From Sphingomonadaceae bacterium (GTDB taxonomy: Bacteria; Pseudomonadota; Alphaproteobacteria; Sphingomonadales; Sphingomonadaceae), in NCBI GenBank assembly GCA_027533105.1, contig JAPZTW010000006.1:62001-126000 (forward strand): a stretch of 64,000 bases of DNA, in the 5' to 3' direction. The translations under genes and the position numbers were made by a program. The notes under the pieces are model-generated. The model was not told the DNA's origin. It ran no database searches and was given only the letters and a program-made list of their open reading frames with translations. Of the stretch, positions 29,193 to 37,721 are shown piece by piece (position 1 is the first letter of the stretch; every line of letters begins with the position of its first letter).

Positions 29193-29723
29193 CTAAGGTT
29201 TGAGCCGCCTGAACCAGTCGAGGATCGCCGCATCGCCCCGGCTGTGGGCGTTGCGCCAGGACAGCGCATCCTTGCGCTTGTTGCGCAGGGCGCCATCCGG
29301 GCCGACCACGAACATGGCGGGCGTGCCCTTCAGGTCCTTGACCTTGAACCGCGCCAGCAACTCGAGGTTGCGGCCATTGCCGGTCTGCGGCACGCCGACG
29401 TCGATGAAGGTGACGGAATAGCCCCCACCGAATTCGGCCTTGAACGCCTCGGAAGTCAGCAGCTTCGCGAGGGCAACGCTGTCATGGCACCAGTCCCCAC
29501 CGAAGACGAGCACGGCGGAGCGGCCAGTCCGGGCAGCATCGGCCAATGCCGCATCCATCGCCGCGCGGGCATCGGCGCTCTTGTCGTAAAACCCGCTGGT
29601 GGGCTTGGCCGCGATGGGTGGCTTTTCCGGCAGGCTGGCCTTGCACCCGGTTTCCGCCGGCGCGGTGGCCGAAGCAGTCTGGGCCAGCAGCAGCGGGGCA
29701 AGGCAGGTGGCCAGGATCGACAT
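29193..29723 (-). CDS. Secreted thioredoxin-like protein
   Basis: A 176 aa exported protein; the signal peptide is MSILATCLAPLLLAQTASA. The thioredoxin fold is visible in VLVFGGDWCHDSVALAKLL and LLARFKVKDLKGTPAMFVVGPDG (cis-Pro in GTPA). The active site reads WCHDS, with one cysteine instead of CxxC, so it is unlikely to be a normal disulfide oxidoreductase. The ATG at 29723 follows AAAGGG and is preferred to the GTG six bases upstream. Confidence 0.75.
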   Translation of the reverse strand: MSILATCLAPLLLAQTASATAPAETGCKASLPEKPPIAAKPTSGFYDKSADARAAMDAALADAARTGRSAVLVFGGDWCHDSVALAKLLTSEAFKAEFGGGYSVTFIDVGVPQTGNGRNLELLARFKVKDLKGTPAMFVVGPDGALRNKRKDALSWRNAHSRGDAAILDWFRRLKP

Positions 29724-29746
29724 AAGCACCCTTTCAAAAGCTGGAG

Positions 29747-30631
29747 TCAGGGCCGGAAGGTCGTGCTGGTCACCGCGGTGACCGCGCCCTGGACCCAGAA
29801 ATCAACCGATTGCCGCGGAAAGTCGGTCTTGAACTCGAAGCGGAACGCGCCTTCTTTCGTCAGCGCGGGCGTGACCAGCAATGTGGCGCCCAACAGGTCG
29901 AAAGTCTGCTGCGCGGCGCCCTTCGCGACCTCCAGATGAACCTTCTGCCTGGCGAGGTTATCCGGCGTGCCGGAACTGAGGCTGACCAGCGGCAGATCGA
30001 CCCCGGCGATGCGGTAATAGGCCTTGATCGTGCCCCCGCCGCGCCGGTCCCCGGAATACCTGAACCGCAGCGCCGTTTGGGTGACGACATCGTTTTCGAA
30101 GGCATAGGCCAGCGGCCTGATCGGCTTGATCCCGCGATCCTCCGCCCAGCGCGCGCCGACCGCCAGGGCGGCTTCGAACTGGCCGTCGAGATCGCTGTCC
30201 AGCAGGCAGAGCGATTGCTCCTTATCGTAGCGCTTGCCGCGCGCGTCCGCCGGATTGTCCGCGCCGGTCGGCCTGGCGAACTGGGCGCAGGCCAGCCGCC
30301 GTGACCCGCTTGCCTCAAGGATGCGGAAGCCCGGAATGGGCGTATCCGGCCGGACCACGCGGCGCACTCCGCCGATCTCCAGCGCCTCGACCCGCGCGAC
30401 ACGGGCCGACCAGTCGAGCCGCAAGGGAATTTCGGCGATGACTCCGTCGCTGGGCAGCACCTGCGGTCCGGCAACGCGATCCTGGCTCAGCACCACCAGC
30501 GGATAGCGGCCGACGGTGAGAGCGGGCGACGCTTCGGCGGCGACGGCTGTTTCCGCTTGCGCCGGTTCGGGGGCGATCGCGCCCACTGCTGCCGGAACCA
30601 GCATTAGCAAGGTAGCCAGCGCACGGCTCAC
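29747..30631 (-). CDS. Secreted protein of unknown function
   Basis: A 294 aa product with a signal peptide (VSRALATLLMLVPAAVGAIA). No family is recognised. The mature part is mixed alpha/beta with two Cys (RLACAQF and QSLCLLDSDLDGQFEAAL, the latter an Asp-rich segment). The GTG start overlaps the stop of the upstream monooxygenase gene (GTGA), so the pair are coupled. The remaining N-terminal ORF sequence is a shadow of the monooxygenase. Confidence 0.62.
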   Translation of the reverse strand: MSRALATLLMLVPAAVGAIAPEPAQAETAVAAEASPALTVGRYPLVVLSQDRVAGPQVLPSDGVIAEIPLRLDWSARVARVEALEIGGVRRVVRPDTPIPGFRILEASGSRRLACAQFARPTGADNPADARGKRYDKEQSLCLLDSDLDGQFEAALAVGARWAEDRGIKPIRPLAYAFENDVVTQTALRFRYSGDRRGGGTIKAYYRIAGVDLPLVSLSSGTPDNLARQKVHLEVAKGAAQQTFDLLGATLLVTPALTKEGAFRFEFKTDFPRQSVDFWVQGAVTAVTSTTFRP

Positions 30632-32415
30632 TGAAAGGCCAGCCCGTCGAACTTTCCGTCGTTTCGCCAACCGTCGATATAGGCAAAATAGGCGACCGCG
30701 CCCCACGGATAACCGCGACCGAGACCGGCACCGGCTTCTTCCCAGCCCTTGCCCTCGTTGTTGTAATAGCCCGGCGTGCAATCGACCGAACCAAGCATCG
30801 GGCCTGGCCCGGAATCGAGCAGTTGCAGCCAGGCCGCTTCCGCCTCCGCCGTGACTTCGACCCGGCTCAGCCCCTCAGCCTGCATGTGGGCCAGGATGCG
30901 GGCAAAGGTCTTCGCGCTGTCAACGATGTTGTGCGGCACGTTGGAAATCAGGTTCGCGCCCTGCTGTGGCTGAACGATGAACAGGTTCGGAAAGCCGTGA
31001 ACGTGGATTCCGTGCTTGCTCCGCATCCCGTCGGCCCAGGCTTCGGAAAGCAGCCGCCCGTCGCGGCCGGCTACGTCGAACCCGCAGCGGCGGCGATAGT
31101 CGGTCCCGACCTCGAAGCCGGAGGCATAGACGATGCAATCGACCGGATATTCCTGCCCGCCGACCACAATGCCGTTTTCGGTGATTTCCTCCACGCCCTT
31201 GCCATCGGTATCGAGCAGCACGGTATTGGGGTTGTTGAACGATTGCAGATAGGAATCGTGGAAGCACGGCCGCTTGCACAGCTGGCGGTACCAGGCCTTG
31301 AGCTTGTCGGCCGTTTCCTTGTCCTTGACCACCGCATCGGTGCGGGCGCGGATCTGCTCCATCTTTTCGTGATCGGCGTCCTCGAACGATGCGAACATCG
31401 CCTCGGGCGTACGCTGGTCGAGCGGGATCGCGGCCATCTTGGCGCGCATCATCTTGGCCAGATCGGTCCAGCCGTCCTGCACCAGGTCCACCTCGGGCAT
31501 GACCATCCCGGTCTGCCAGGCGGCGAAATTGTCCAGCCACTTGTACTGCCAGCCCGGCTCGGCAATCGAGGCGAACCATTCGGGATCGATCGGCGCATTG
31601 GCCCGCACATCAACTGAACTGGGCGTGCGCTGGCAGACATAGAGCGTGCCGGCGCTGGCCGAAAGGTGCGGCACCACTTGCACGGCCGTGGCCCCGGTAC
31701 CGATAATCGCCACCCGCTTGTCCGCCAGCTTGCTGAGCGGCGCGCCTTCGGGCGATCCGCCGGTATAGTCATAGTCCCAGCGGCTGGTGTGGAAGCTGTG
31801 CCCCTTGAAGCGTTCGATGCCCGGAATGCCGGGTAGCTTGGCCACGTGCAGCGGACCGGTGCCCAGCCCGACATGCCGGGTGGTGAAGCGGTCGCCCCGG
31901 TCGGTGCTGACGATCCAGACACCAGCCTCGTCATCCCATTCAAGACCGGTCACCGCGGTGTGGAACAGCGCATGCTCATAGAGCCCGAAGGTCCGCCCGA
32001 TCCGCCGGCTGTGCTCGAGAATCTCGGGCGCATGGGCGTATTTCTCGCTCGGCATGTGCCCGGTTTCCTCGAGCAACGGCAGATAGATCATCGAGGCGGT
32101 ATCGCACTGCGCGCCGGGATAGCGGTTCCAGTACCAGTTGCCGCCGAAATCGCCGGCCTTGTCGATAATCCGGATCTTGCCGATCCCGGCCTCGGTCAGC
32201 TTGGCACCGACGACCAGTCCGGCAAAGCCACCGCCGATGAAGGTGAAATCGACATGATCGGTCACCCCGTCGCGGGGGATGACCGGCATGTAGGGATCAT
32301 CCTTCAGGTGGGCGAACTTGCCGGTCAGTTCCCGATACTGCCCGTTGCCCTCCGCCCGAATTCGCTTGTCACGCTCTTCGGCATATTTCGCGCGGATGGC
32401 GACAGTATCGAGCAT
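30628..32415 (-). CDS. Flavin-containing monooxygenase, Baeyer-Villiger type
   Basis: A 595 aa FAD/NADPH enzyme that would insert oxygen into ketones. Visible are the FAD-binding GGGFAGLVVGAKLTEAG, the NADPH-binding GTGATAVQVVP and the Baeyer-Villiger fingerprint FKGHSFHTSRWDYD. GNWYWNRYPGAQCD is also typical. Substrate is unknown. Its ATG lies 4 bases after the cobS stop, the position normally occupied by cobT in alphaproteobacteria. Confidence 0.88.
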   Translation of the reverse strand: MLDTVAIRAKYAEERDKRIRAEGNGQYRELTGKFAHLKDDPYMPVIPRDGVTDHVDFTFIGGGFAGLVVGAKLTEAGIGKIRIIDKAGDFGGNWYWNRYPGAQCDTASMIYLPLLEETGHMPSEKYAHAPEILEHSRRIGRTFGLYEHALFHTAVTGLEWDDEAGVWIVSTDRGDRFTTRHVGLGTGPLHVAKLPGIPGIERFKGHSFHTSRWDYDYTGGSPEGAPLSKLADKRVAIIGTGATAVQVVPHLSASAGTLYVCQRTPSSVDVRANAPIDPEWFASIAEPGWQYKWLDNFAAWQTGMVMPEVDLVQDGWTDLAKMMRAKMAAIPLDQRTPEAMFASFEDADHEKMEQIRARTDAVVKDKETADKLKAWYRQLCKRPCFHDSYLQSFNNPNTVLLDTDGKGVEEITENGIVVGGQEYPVDCIVYASGFEVGTDYRRRCGFDVAGRDGRLLSEAWADGMRSKHGIHVHGFPNLFIVQPQQGANLISNVPHNIVDSAKTFARILAHMQAEGLSRVEVTAEAEAAWLQLLDSGPGPMLGSVDCTPGYYNNEGKGWEEAGAGLGRGYPWGAVAYFAYIDGWRNDGKFDGLAFQ

Positions 32416-32419
32416 CGGA

Positions 32420-33415
32420 TCAGGTTCCCTTGGCTACAACGCTTTCCGGAAGGTCGGTGCCAAACACCCGCTGGTAATATTCGGCCACCAGCATCCGCTC
32501 GGTCTCGTCGCACTTGTTGAGGAACGAGAGGCGGAAGGCGAAGCCCGGATCCTTGAAGATCGTGGTGTTCTGCGCCCAGGTGATCACGGTACGCGGGCTC
32601 ATCACGGTCGAGATATCGCCGCCGATGAAACCCTGGCGGGTGAGGTCCGCCACCTTGACCATCTTGTCGACCGTATCGTCCGGCACGCCGGCGACCTTCT
32701 TCAGCACGATCTCGCTTTCCACCGCAGCGGGGAGATAGTTCAGGCCGACCACGATGTTCCAGCGGTCCATCTGGCCCTGGTTGATCGCCTGGGTGCCGTG
32801 ATAGAGGCCCGAGGTATCGCCCAGGCCCACGGTGTTGGCCGTGGCGAACAGGCGGAAATGCTTGTTCGGGCGGATCACCCGGTTCTGGTCGAGCAAGGTC
32901 AGCTTGCCCTCGGTTTCGAGTACGCGCTGAATCACGAACATCACGTCCGGCCGGCCAGCGTCATACTCGTCGAACACCAGCGCCACCGGGTGCTGCAGCG
33001 CCCAGGGCAGCAGGCCTTCGCGGAATTCGGTAACCTGCAGGCCGTCGCGCAGCACGATCGCATCCCGGCCGATCAGGTCGATACGGCTGATATGGGCATC
33101 GAGGTTGATGCGGATGCACGGCCATTTGAGGCGGGCGGCGACCTGTTCGATGTGGGTCGACTTGCCGGTGCCGTGATAGCCCTGCACCATCACGCGGCGG
33201 TTGAAGGCAAAGCCGGCCAGGATCGCCAGCGTGGTGTCCGGATCGAACACATAGCTGTCATCGCGATCGGGCACGCGTTCATCGGCCACCGAGAAGGCCG
33301 GAACCTTCATGTCGATATCGATCCCGAAGGTCTCGCGCACGTCGAGTTCGATGTCGGGCGCAGGCAGGATCGTGTTGCCGCTGGTGTCGAGCTGGATGTT
33401 GGGAATATCGGTCAT
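32420..33415 (-). CDS. cobS: Cobaltochelatase subunit CobS (AAA+ ATPase)
   Basis: A 331 aa MoxR-type AAA+ subunit of aerobic cobalt chelatase. The Walker A is [16 protein letters not shown], Walker [11 protein letters not shown], and sensor 1 [11 protein letters not shown]. The ATG at 33415 gives [10 protein letters not shown], matching CobS; the ORF-track start is 13 codons too early. The expected partner cobT does not follow in this window. Divergent from the GST gene. Confidence 0.88.
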   Translation of the reverse strand: MTDIPNIQLDTSGNTILPAPDIELDVRETFGIDIDMKVPAFSVADERVPDRDDSYVFDPDTTLAILAGFAFNRRVMVQGYHGTGKSTHIEQVAARLKWPCIRINLDAHISRIDLIGRDAIVLRDGLQVTEFREGLLPWALQHPVALVFDEYDAGRPDVMFVIQRVLETEGKLTLLDQNRVIRPNKHFRLFATANTVGLGDTSGLYHGTQAINQGQMDRWNIVVGLNYLPAAVESEIVLKKVAGVPDDTVDKMVKVADLTRQGFIGGDISTVMSPRTVITWAQNTTIFKDPGFAFRLSFLNKCDETERMLVAEYYQRVFGTDLPESVVAKGT

Positions 33416-33516
33416 GACGGGCCATCGCCTATACGCGCCGCGCCCGCCCTGCAATAAGGAATCCGTTGCAAATCACGACTCGATGTCCGCCAGTTCGAAA
33501 GCAGGAGCGCATACCC

Positions 33517-34158
33517 ATGAAAGTCTATGGCTTCCCCATCTCGCCCTTTGTCCGCAAGGTTCACGTGGTGGCGGCGGAAAAGGGCATTCCGGTGGAGCTG
33601 GCCATGAGCAACCCCGCAGCCCCGGCCGAGGAATTCCTGGCCGCCAGCCCGTTCCGCAAGATTCCGGCCTTGGTCGATGGCGATTTCACCTGCGCGGATT
33701 CGACCGCGATCGTGACCTATCTCGATGCGCTCCAGCCCGATCCGCCGATGGTCCCCGGCACGCCGCAGCAAAAGGCCCGCGCGATCTGGTTCGAGGAATT
33801 CGCCGATACCATCCTGGTCGCAGCCGGGGGCAAGGTGCTATTCAACCGCTTCGTCGCGCCCAAGCTGATGGGCAAGCCCGGTGACGAGGCTGCGGCCGAA
33901 CAGGGGCTGAAGGAACTGGAGCCGGTGCTGGCCTATCTTGAAAGCCAGTGCGGCGATGGCTGGCTGGCCGGCGGCGATTTCAGCGTGGGCGATGTCGCCG
34001 TGGCGGCCGTGCTGCGCTCGCTCGGCTATGTCGGGTTGGAGCCCGATCCCGCCACCCACCCGCGCACCGCCGCCTGGTATGCCCGGGTTACGGCGCGGCC
34101 GAGCTGGCAGCACTTCGCCGCGATCGAGGACAAGATTGTCGGTCGCGCGCTGGCCTGA
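33517..34158 (+). CDS. Glutathione S-transferase family protein
   Basis: A 213 aa protein with the thioredoxin-like N-terminal domain (MKVYGFPISPFVRKVHVVAAEKG, SPFRKIPALVDGDFTCADSTAIVTYL) and an all-helical C-terminal domain with WLAGGDFSVGDVAVAAVL. The S-P-F near residue 10 marks the likely glutathione-activating serine. GGAG sits 10 bases before the ATG. It is inserted between cobS and the J-domain gene, which are usually adjacent. Confidence 0.85.
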   Translation: MKVYGFPISPFVRKVHVVAAEKGIPVELAMSNPAAPAEEFLAASPFRKIPALVDGDFTCADSTAIVTYLDALQPDPPMVPGTPQQKARAIWFEEFADTILVAAGGKVLFNRFVAPKLMGKPGDEAAAEQGLKELEPVLAYLESQCGDGWLAGGDFSVGDVAVAAVLRSLGYVGLEPDPATHPRTAAWYARVTARPSWQHFAAIEDKIVGRALA

Positions 34159-34178
34159 TCCGACCGGCGCCTGATTGC

Positions 34179-34769
34179 TTAGGCAAAGGCCGCCGCCTTG
34201 CGCAGCAGCTGATAGGCTTCGACCACCGCCTGCAGCTTCGCCTCGAAGCTGCGATCCCCGCCGTTGCGATCGGGGTGATAGCGCCGCACCAGGTCGGAAT
34301 AGCGGCTGCGCAGGTCGTGGCGCGTGGCATCGAGCGCCAGCCCCATGGTGTCGAGCGCGCGGCGTTCCTCGGCCGTCACCGGGCGGCCATCCTGGCGCTC
34401 GGCCGGTTTCCGCGCCCGGGCGCGGGCAGAGATCGCTTCCAGCGGATCGCTGAAATCGGCCCAGCGCGGCGCGGCATCGATTCCCGCCGTGGGGGAAAAG
34501 GCGCGGGTCTGCCGATCCCAGCCGTGGACCGGGTGCTGCGCGGCCAGGATTTCCTCCGGCGTCATCCCGGCGAACCAGTCGTAGCCGGCGTTGAATTCGC
34601 GCACGTGATCGAGGCAGAACCAGCGGTAATCGCCCGGCCCGTCAAAGCTGGACCCGCGCGGACCGGGCGCGCGGAATTCCCCGGCCTGGTCGCAGCCGGG
34701 CCAATCGCAGGGGCGCTGCGTTCCCCGCACCCGGCCATGAAATCGATCGTGCTTCACGGGCTTCCCCAT
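34179..34769 (-). CDS. J-domain (DnaJ-like) protein
   Basis: A 196 aa protein with a C-terminal J domain: DATRHDLRSRYSDLVRRYHPDRNGGDRSFEAKLQAV, containing the HPD tripeptide. The N-terminal half has CDWPGCDQAGEFRAP and FCLDHVREFNAGYD, Cys/His residues that may bind zinc. It is divergent from bolA with 27 bases between the starts. The bolA-dnaJ-cobS arrangement is conserved in alphaproteobacteria. The ATG at 34769 is preferred over the longer ORF that runs antisense through bolA. Confidence 0.82.
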   Translation of the reverse strand: MGKPVKHDRFHGRVRGTQRPCDWPGCDQAGEFRAPGPRGSSFDGPGDYRWFCLDHVREFNAGYDWFAGMTPEEILAAQHPVHGWDRQTRAFSPTAGIDAAPRWADFSDPLEAISARARARKPAERQDGRPVTAEERRALDTMGLALDATRHDLRSRYSDLVRRYHPDRNGGDRSFEAKLQAVVEAYQLLRKAAAFA

Positions 34770-34796
34770 GCCGCCAGTTCGGCTAGAAGGAAAGGC

Positions 34797-35075
34797 ATGA
34801 CCGGTACCATTGCAGCAGAAATCGAAGCCCTTCTCACCACCGCCTTCGCCCCGACGCGGCTGGCGGTGATCAACGACAGCGCGCAGCACAGCGGCCACAT
34901 GGGCGATGACGGTTCGGGCGAATCGCACTTCACCGTCGAGATCGAAAGCGCCGCCTTTGCTGGCGTCTCGCGGCTGCAGCGCCAGCGGCTGGTCAACGCC
35001 GCGCTGGGCGACATTCCCGGCCAGCGGGTCCACGCCCTGGCGATCAAGGCCAAGGCGCCCGGCGAAGGAAACTAG
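34797..35075 (+). CDS. bolA: BolA family protein
   Basis: A 92 aa protein with the BolA pattern: I-x-x-L-x-x-AFAPTRLAVINDSAQHSGH, the SHFTVEIES strand and LQRQRLVNAALGDIPGQRVHALAIKAKAP. BolA proteins pair with monothiol glutaredoxins to carry Fe-S clusters. AAGGAAA lies just before the ATG. Confidence 0.9.
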   Translation: MTGTIAAEIEALLTTAFAPTRLAVINDSAQHSGHMGDDGSGESHFTVEIESAAFAGVSRLQRQRLVNAALGDIPGQRVHALAIKAKAPGEGN

Positions 35076-35080
35076 GGCGA

Positions 35081-35968
35081 ATGAGCATCCTGACCACGAT
35101 CCAGCCGGTCACGCATGATCTGGGCGCCTTCCAGGTGCGCCGGGTCCTGCCCAGCCCGCGCCGGGTCATGGTTGGCCCCTTCGTCTTCGTCGACCAGTTC
35201 GGTCCGGCGATCGTGCCGCCCGGCGCGGCGATGGACGTGCGCCCGCATCCGCATATCGGCATCGCCACGGTCACCTGGCTGTTCGAGGGCGCAATCGACC
35301 ACCGCGACAGCCTGGGCACCTTTGCCACGATCCGCCCCGGCCAGGTCAACCTGATGACCGCCGGGCGCGGGATCGTCCATTCCGAGCGCGGGCTTCCCGC
35401 CGAGCGCGATCTGCCAAAGCCGATCTATGGCATGCAGACCTGGCTGGCCCTGCCCGATGGCAAGGAGGAAATCGCCCCGGCCTTCGAAGCGCAGACCGGC
35501 CTGCCGCTGGTCGAGGACACCTGTGTATCCGCCCGCGTGATCATGGGCAGCCTGTGGGGCCGCACCGCCCCCACCACCCAGCATTCGCCCACCATCTATG
35601 CCGAGATCGTCCTCGCCCCCGGCGGCGCGATCCCGCTCGACAGTGAGGCCGAGGAACGCGCGGTCATGCTGGTCGGCGGCGAGGCGAGCGTCGCTGGCGT
35701 GGCGCTGGGGCTCTATGAACTGGCCGTGCTCGCGCCCGGCCAGGCGATGACGCTGGCCAGCGAGCGCGGCGGACGGGTGATGCTGCTGGGCGGGGCGGCA
35801 ATCGGCAGCCCGCGTCACGTCTGGTGGAACTTCGTTTCCTCCAGCCGCGCGCGGATCGAGCAGGCCAAGGATGACTGGCGGCAAAGCCGCTTCCCCTCGG
35901 TGCCGGGGGACGAGGATGAATTCATCCCGATCCCGCAGGTACCGCTGACCAATAGCGACAGCGACTGA
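35081..35968 (+). CDS. Pirin family protein
   Basis: A 295 aa bicupin. The N-terminal cupin shows VRPHPHIGIATVTWLFEG and IVHSERG with the metal-binding His/His/His/Glu set, and PKPIYGMQTWLALP follows. Some bacterial pirins have quercetin 2,3-dioxygenase activity, others bind regulators; which applies is unknown. It starts 5 bases after bolA. Confidence 0.88.
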   Translation: MSILTTIQPVTHDLGAFQVRRVLPSPRRVMVGPFVFVDQFGPAIVPPGAAMDVRPHPHIGIATVTWLFEGAIDHRDSLGTFATIRPGQVNLMTAGRGIVHSERGLPAERDLPKPIYGMQTWLALPDGKEEIAPAFEAQTGLPLVEDTCVSARVIMGSLWGRTAPTTQHSPTIYAEIVLAPGGAIPLDSEAEERAVMLVGGEASVAGVALGLYELAVLAPGQAMTLASERGGRVMLLGGAAIGSPRHVWWNFVSSSRARIEQAKDDWRQSRFPSVPGDEDEFIPIPQVPLTNSDSD

Positions 35969-35991
35969 TTGAAGAGAACAGGGAGAGAGAG

Positions 35992-36816
35992 ATGAGCTTT
36001 GCAGGACAGACCGCCTGGATCACGGGCGCTTCATCGGGGATCGGCGCGGCCCTGGCCAAGGTGCTGGCCGACCAGGGCGCGCGGCTGGTGCTGTCGGGCC
36101 GCAAGGTCGATGCGCTGGAGGCCGTGGCGGCCGATTGCGGCGGCGACTGCCTGATCCTGCCGTTCGAGACCACCGATATCGCGGCCCTGGCCCCGGCCGT
36201 GGCCAAGGCCTGGGACTGGTCGGGCGCGGGGATCGACCTGCTGGTCAACAATGCCGGGATTTCGCAGCGCAGCCTGGCGGTGGAAACGGCCTATCCGGTC
36301 TATCAGCGGATCATCGATGTCGATTTGCTCGCGCCAATCGCGCTGACGCAGGAGATCCTGCCGCGCATGGCCGCGCGAAAGTCGGGCCGGCTGGCCTATA
36401 TCTCCTCGATCGCGGGCAAGGTCGGCGTGCCGATGCGTACCGCCTATTGCGCGGCGAAGTTCGGCCTGGCCGGTTATGCCGATGCGCTGCGGGGCGAAAC
36501 CTCGGTGCTGGGGCTGAAGGTCCACACAATCTACCCCGGATCGATCCGCACCGACGTTTCCCGCAATGCGCTCACTGCCGATGGCTCGGCCCGCGGGGCC
36601 AGCGATTCGGTGATCGACAACGGGATCGATCCGCTGGTTGCGGCCAAGTGGATGATCGATGCCATGCTGGCCGACGAGCGCGAGATCATCGTGGCCGAAG
36701 GCGGCGAAGCAAAGATGGGCGAGCTGCGCCGCACCCCCGATGCCCTGTTCGATCAGGTCGCGGCGATGATGGCAGCCGGCTATGCCGAGAAGATGAAGTC
36801 CGAGGCGCAGCAGTGA
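35992..36816 (+). CDS. Short-chain dehydrogenase/reductase
   Basis: A 274 aa SDR: TGASSGIGAALAKVL (NADP loop), LVNNAGIS, YISSIAG (catalytic Ser) and YCAAKFGLAGYADALRGE (YxxxK). The arrangement resembles DHRS7-like SDRs. AGGGAGAGAG precedes the ATG. The stop shares one base with the next gene (TGATG). Confidence 0.85.
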   Translation: MSFAGQTAWITGASSGIGAALAKVLADQGARLVLSGRKVDALEAVAADCGGDCLILPFETTDIAALAPAVAKAWDWSGAGIDLLVNNAGISQRSLAVETAYPVYQRIIDVDLLAPIALTQEILPRMAARKSGRLAYISSIAGKVGVPMRTAYCAAKFGLAGYADALRGETSVLGLKVHTIYPGSIRTDVSRNALTADGSARGASDSVIDNGIDPLVAAKWMIDAMLADEREIIVAEGGEAKMGELRRTPDALFDQVAAMMAAGYAEKMKSEAQQ

Positions 36817-37721
36817 TGGAGCAGACCCGCGTTACCCTGGCCAACGGGATCGAACTGGACGTGGTCGATGTCGGCCCGCGCGATGGCCCGGTGCTGATCT
36901 TCCTCCACGGCTTTCCCGACAGCCACCGCACCTGGCGCCACCAGATCGCCCACCTGTCCGGCACCTATCGCTGCATCGCGCCGGACCAGCGCGGCTATCG
37001 CGGCTCGTCCAAGCCCAAGGGAGTGGAGAACTACACGCCCGACAAGCTGATTGGCGACGTGTTCCAGCTGGCCGATGCCCTGGGCGTGGGGCCGTTCACG
37101 ATTGTCGGGCACGACTGGGGCGGTGCAATTGCCTGGGGCGTGGCGATCATGGGGCAATTGAATGGCCGGGTGAGCCGGGCCGTGGTGATGAACGCCCCGC
37201 ATCCGGTGATCTTCCCCAAGCTGCTCTACACCAACCGCCAGCAGCGGCAGGCCAGCCAGTATTTCCGGGTGTTCCGCGATCCCGCGAGCGATGAACTGGT
37301 CGAACAGTTCGGCCTCGGCGGCGTGCTGCTCAAGGCCTTTGGCGAGGTGCGCGAGAACCCCAAGATGGACGCCGCAGAGCGCGCCGCGCTTATGGAGGAC
37401 TATGCCAACCGCGAAGCCGCCATCGCCATGCTCAACTGGTATCGCGCCAGCCCGATGGAAGTGCTGGACATGGACGCGCCTTATGAAATCCCCGCCGGCT
37501 GGCAGCCCCCGGCGCTGCCGAAGCTGACCATCCCGACGCTGGTGGTCTGGGCACTGGACGACATCGCCCTGCCCCCCGCCAATATCGAGGGGCTGGACGA
37601 GGTGATCGCCGACCTGACGCTGGTCACCGTGCCGGGTAGCGGCCACTTCGTGCAGTGGGAGGCCCCGGCCGAGGTCAACGCCGCGCTGGACGAATTCCTG
37701 ACCCGGACCGGACATGGCTGA
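36816..37721 (+). CDS. Alpha/beta hydrolase, epoxide hydrolase-like
   Basis: A 301 aa protein. HGFPDSHRTWRHQ gives the oxyanion loop and VGHDWGGAIAW the nucleophile elbow with Asp as nucleophile, the hallmark of epoxide hydrolases and haloalkane/haloacetate dehalogenases. WALDDIALPP and GSGHFVQWEAP supply the acid and His. Epoxide hydrolase is the more common assignment. The start at 36816 (MEQTRVTL) overlaps the SDR stop; its own stop overlaps LtrA by 8 bases. Confidence 0.83.
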   Translation: MEQTRVTLANGIELDVVDVGPRDGPVLIFLHGFPDSHRTWRHQIAHLSGTYRCIAPDQRGYRGSSKPKGVENYTPDKLIGDVFQLADALGVGPFTIVGHDWGGAIAWGVAIMGQLNGRVSRAVVMNAPHPVIFPKLLYTNRQQRQASQYFRVFRDPASDELVEQFGLGGVLLKAFGEVRENPKMDAAERAALMEDYANREAAIAMLNWYRASPMEVLDMDAPYEIPAGWQPPALPKLTIPTLVVWALDDIALPPANIEGLDEVIADLTLVTVPGSGHFVQWEAPAEVNAALDEFLTRTGHG

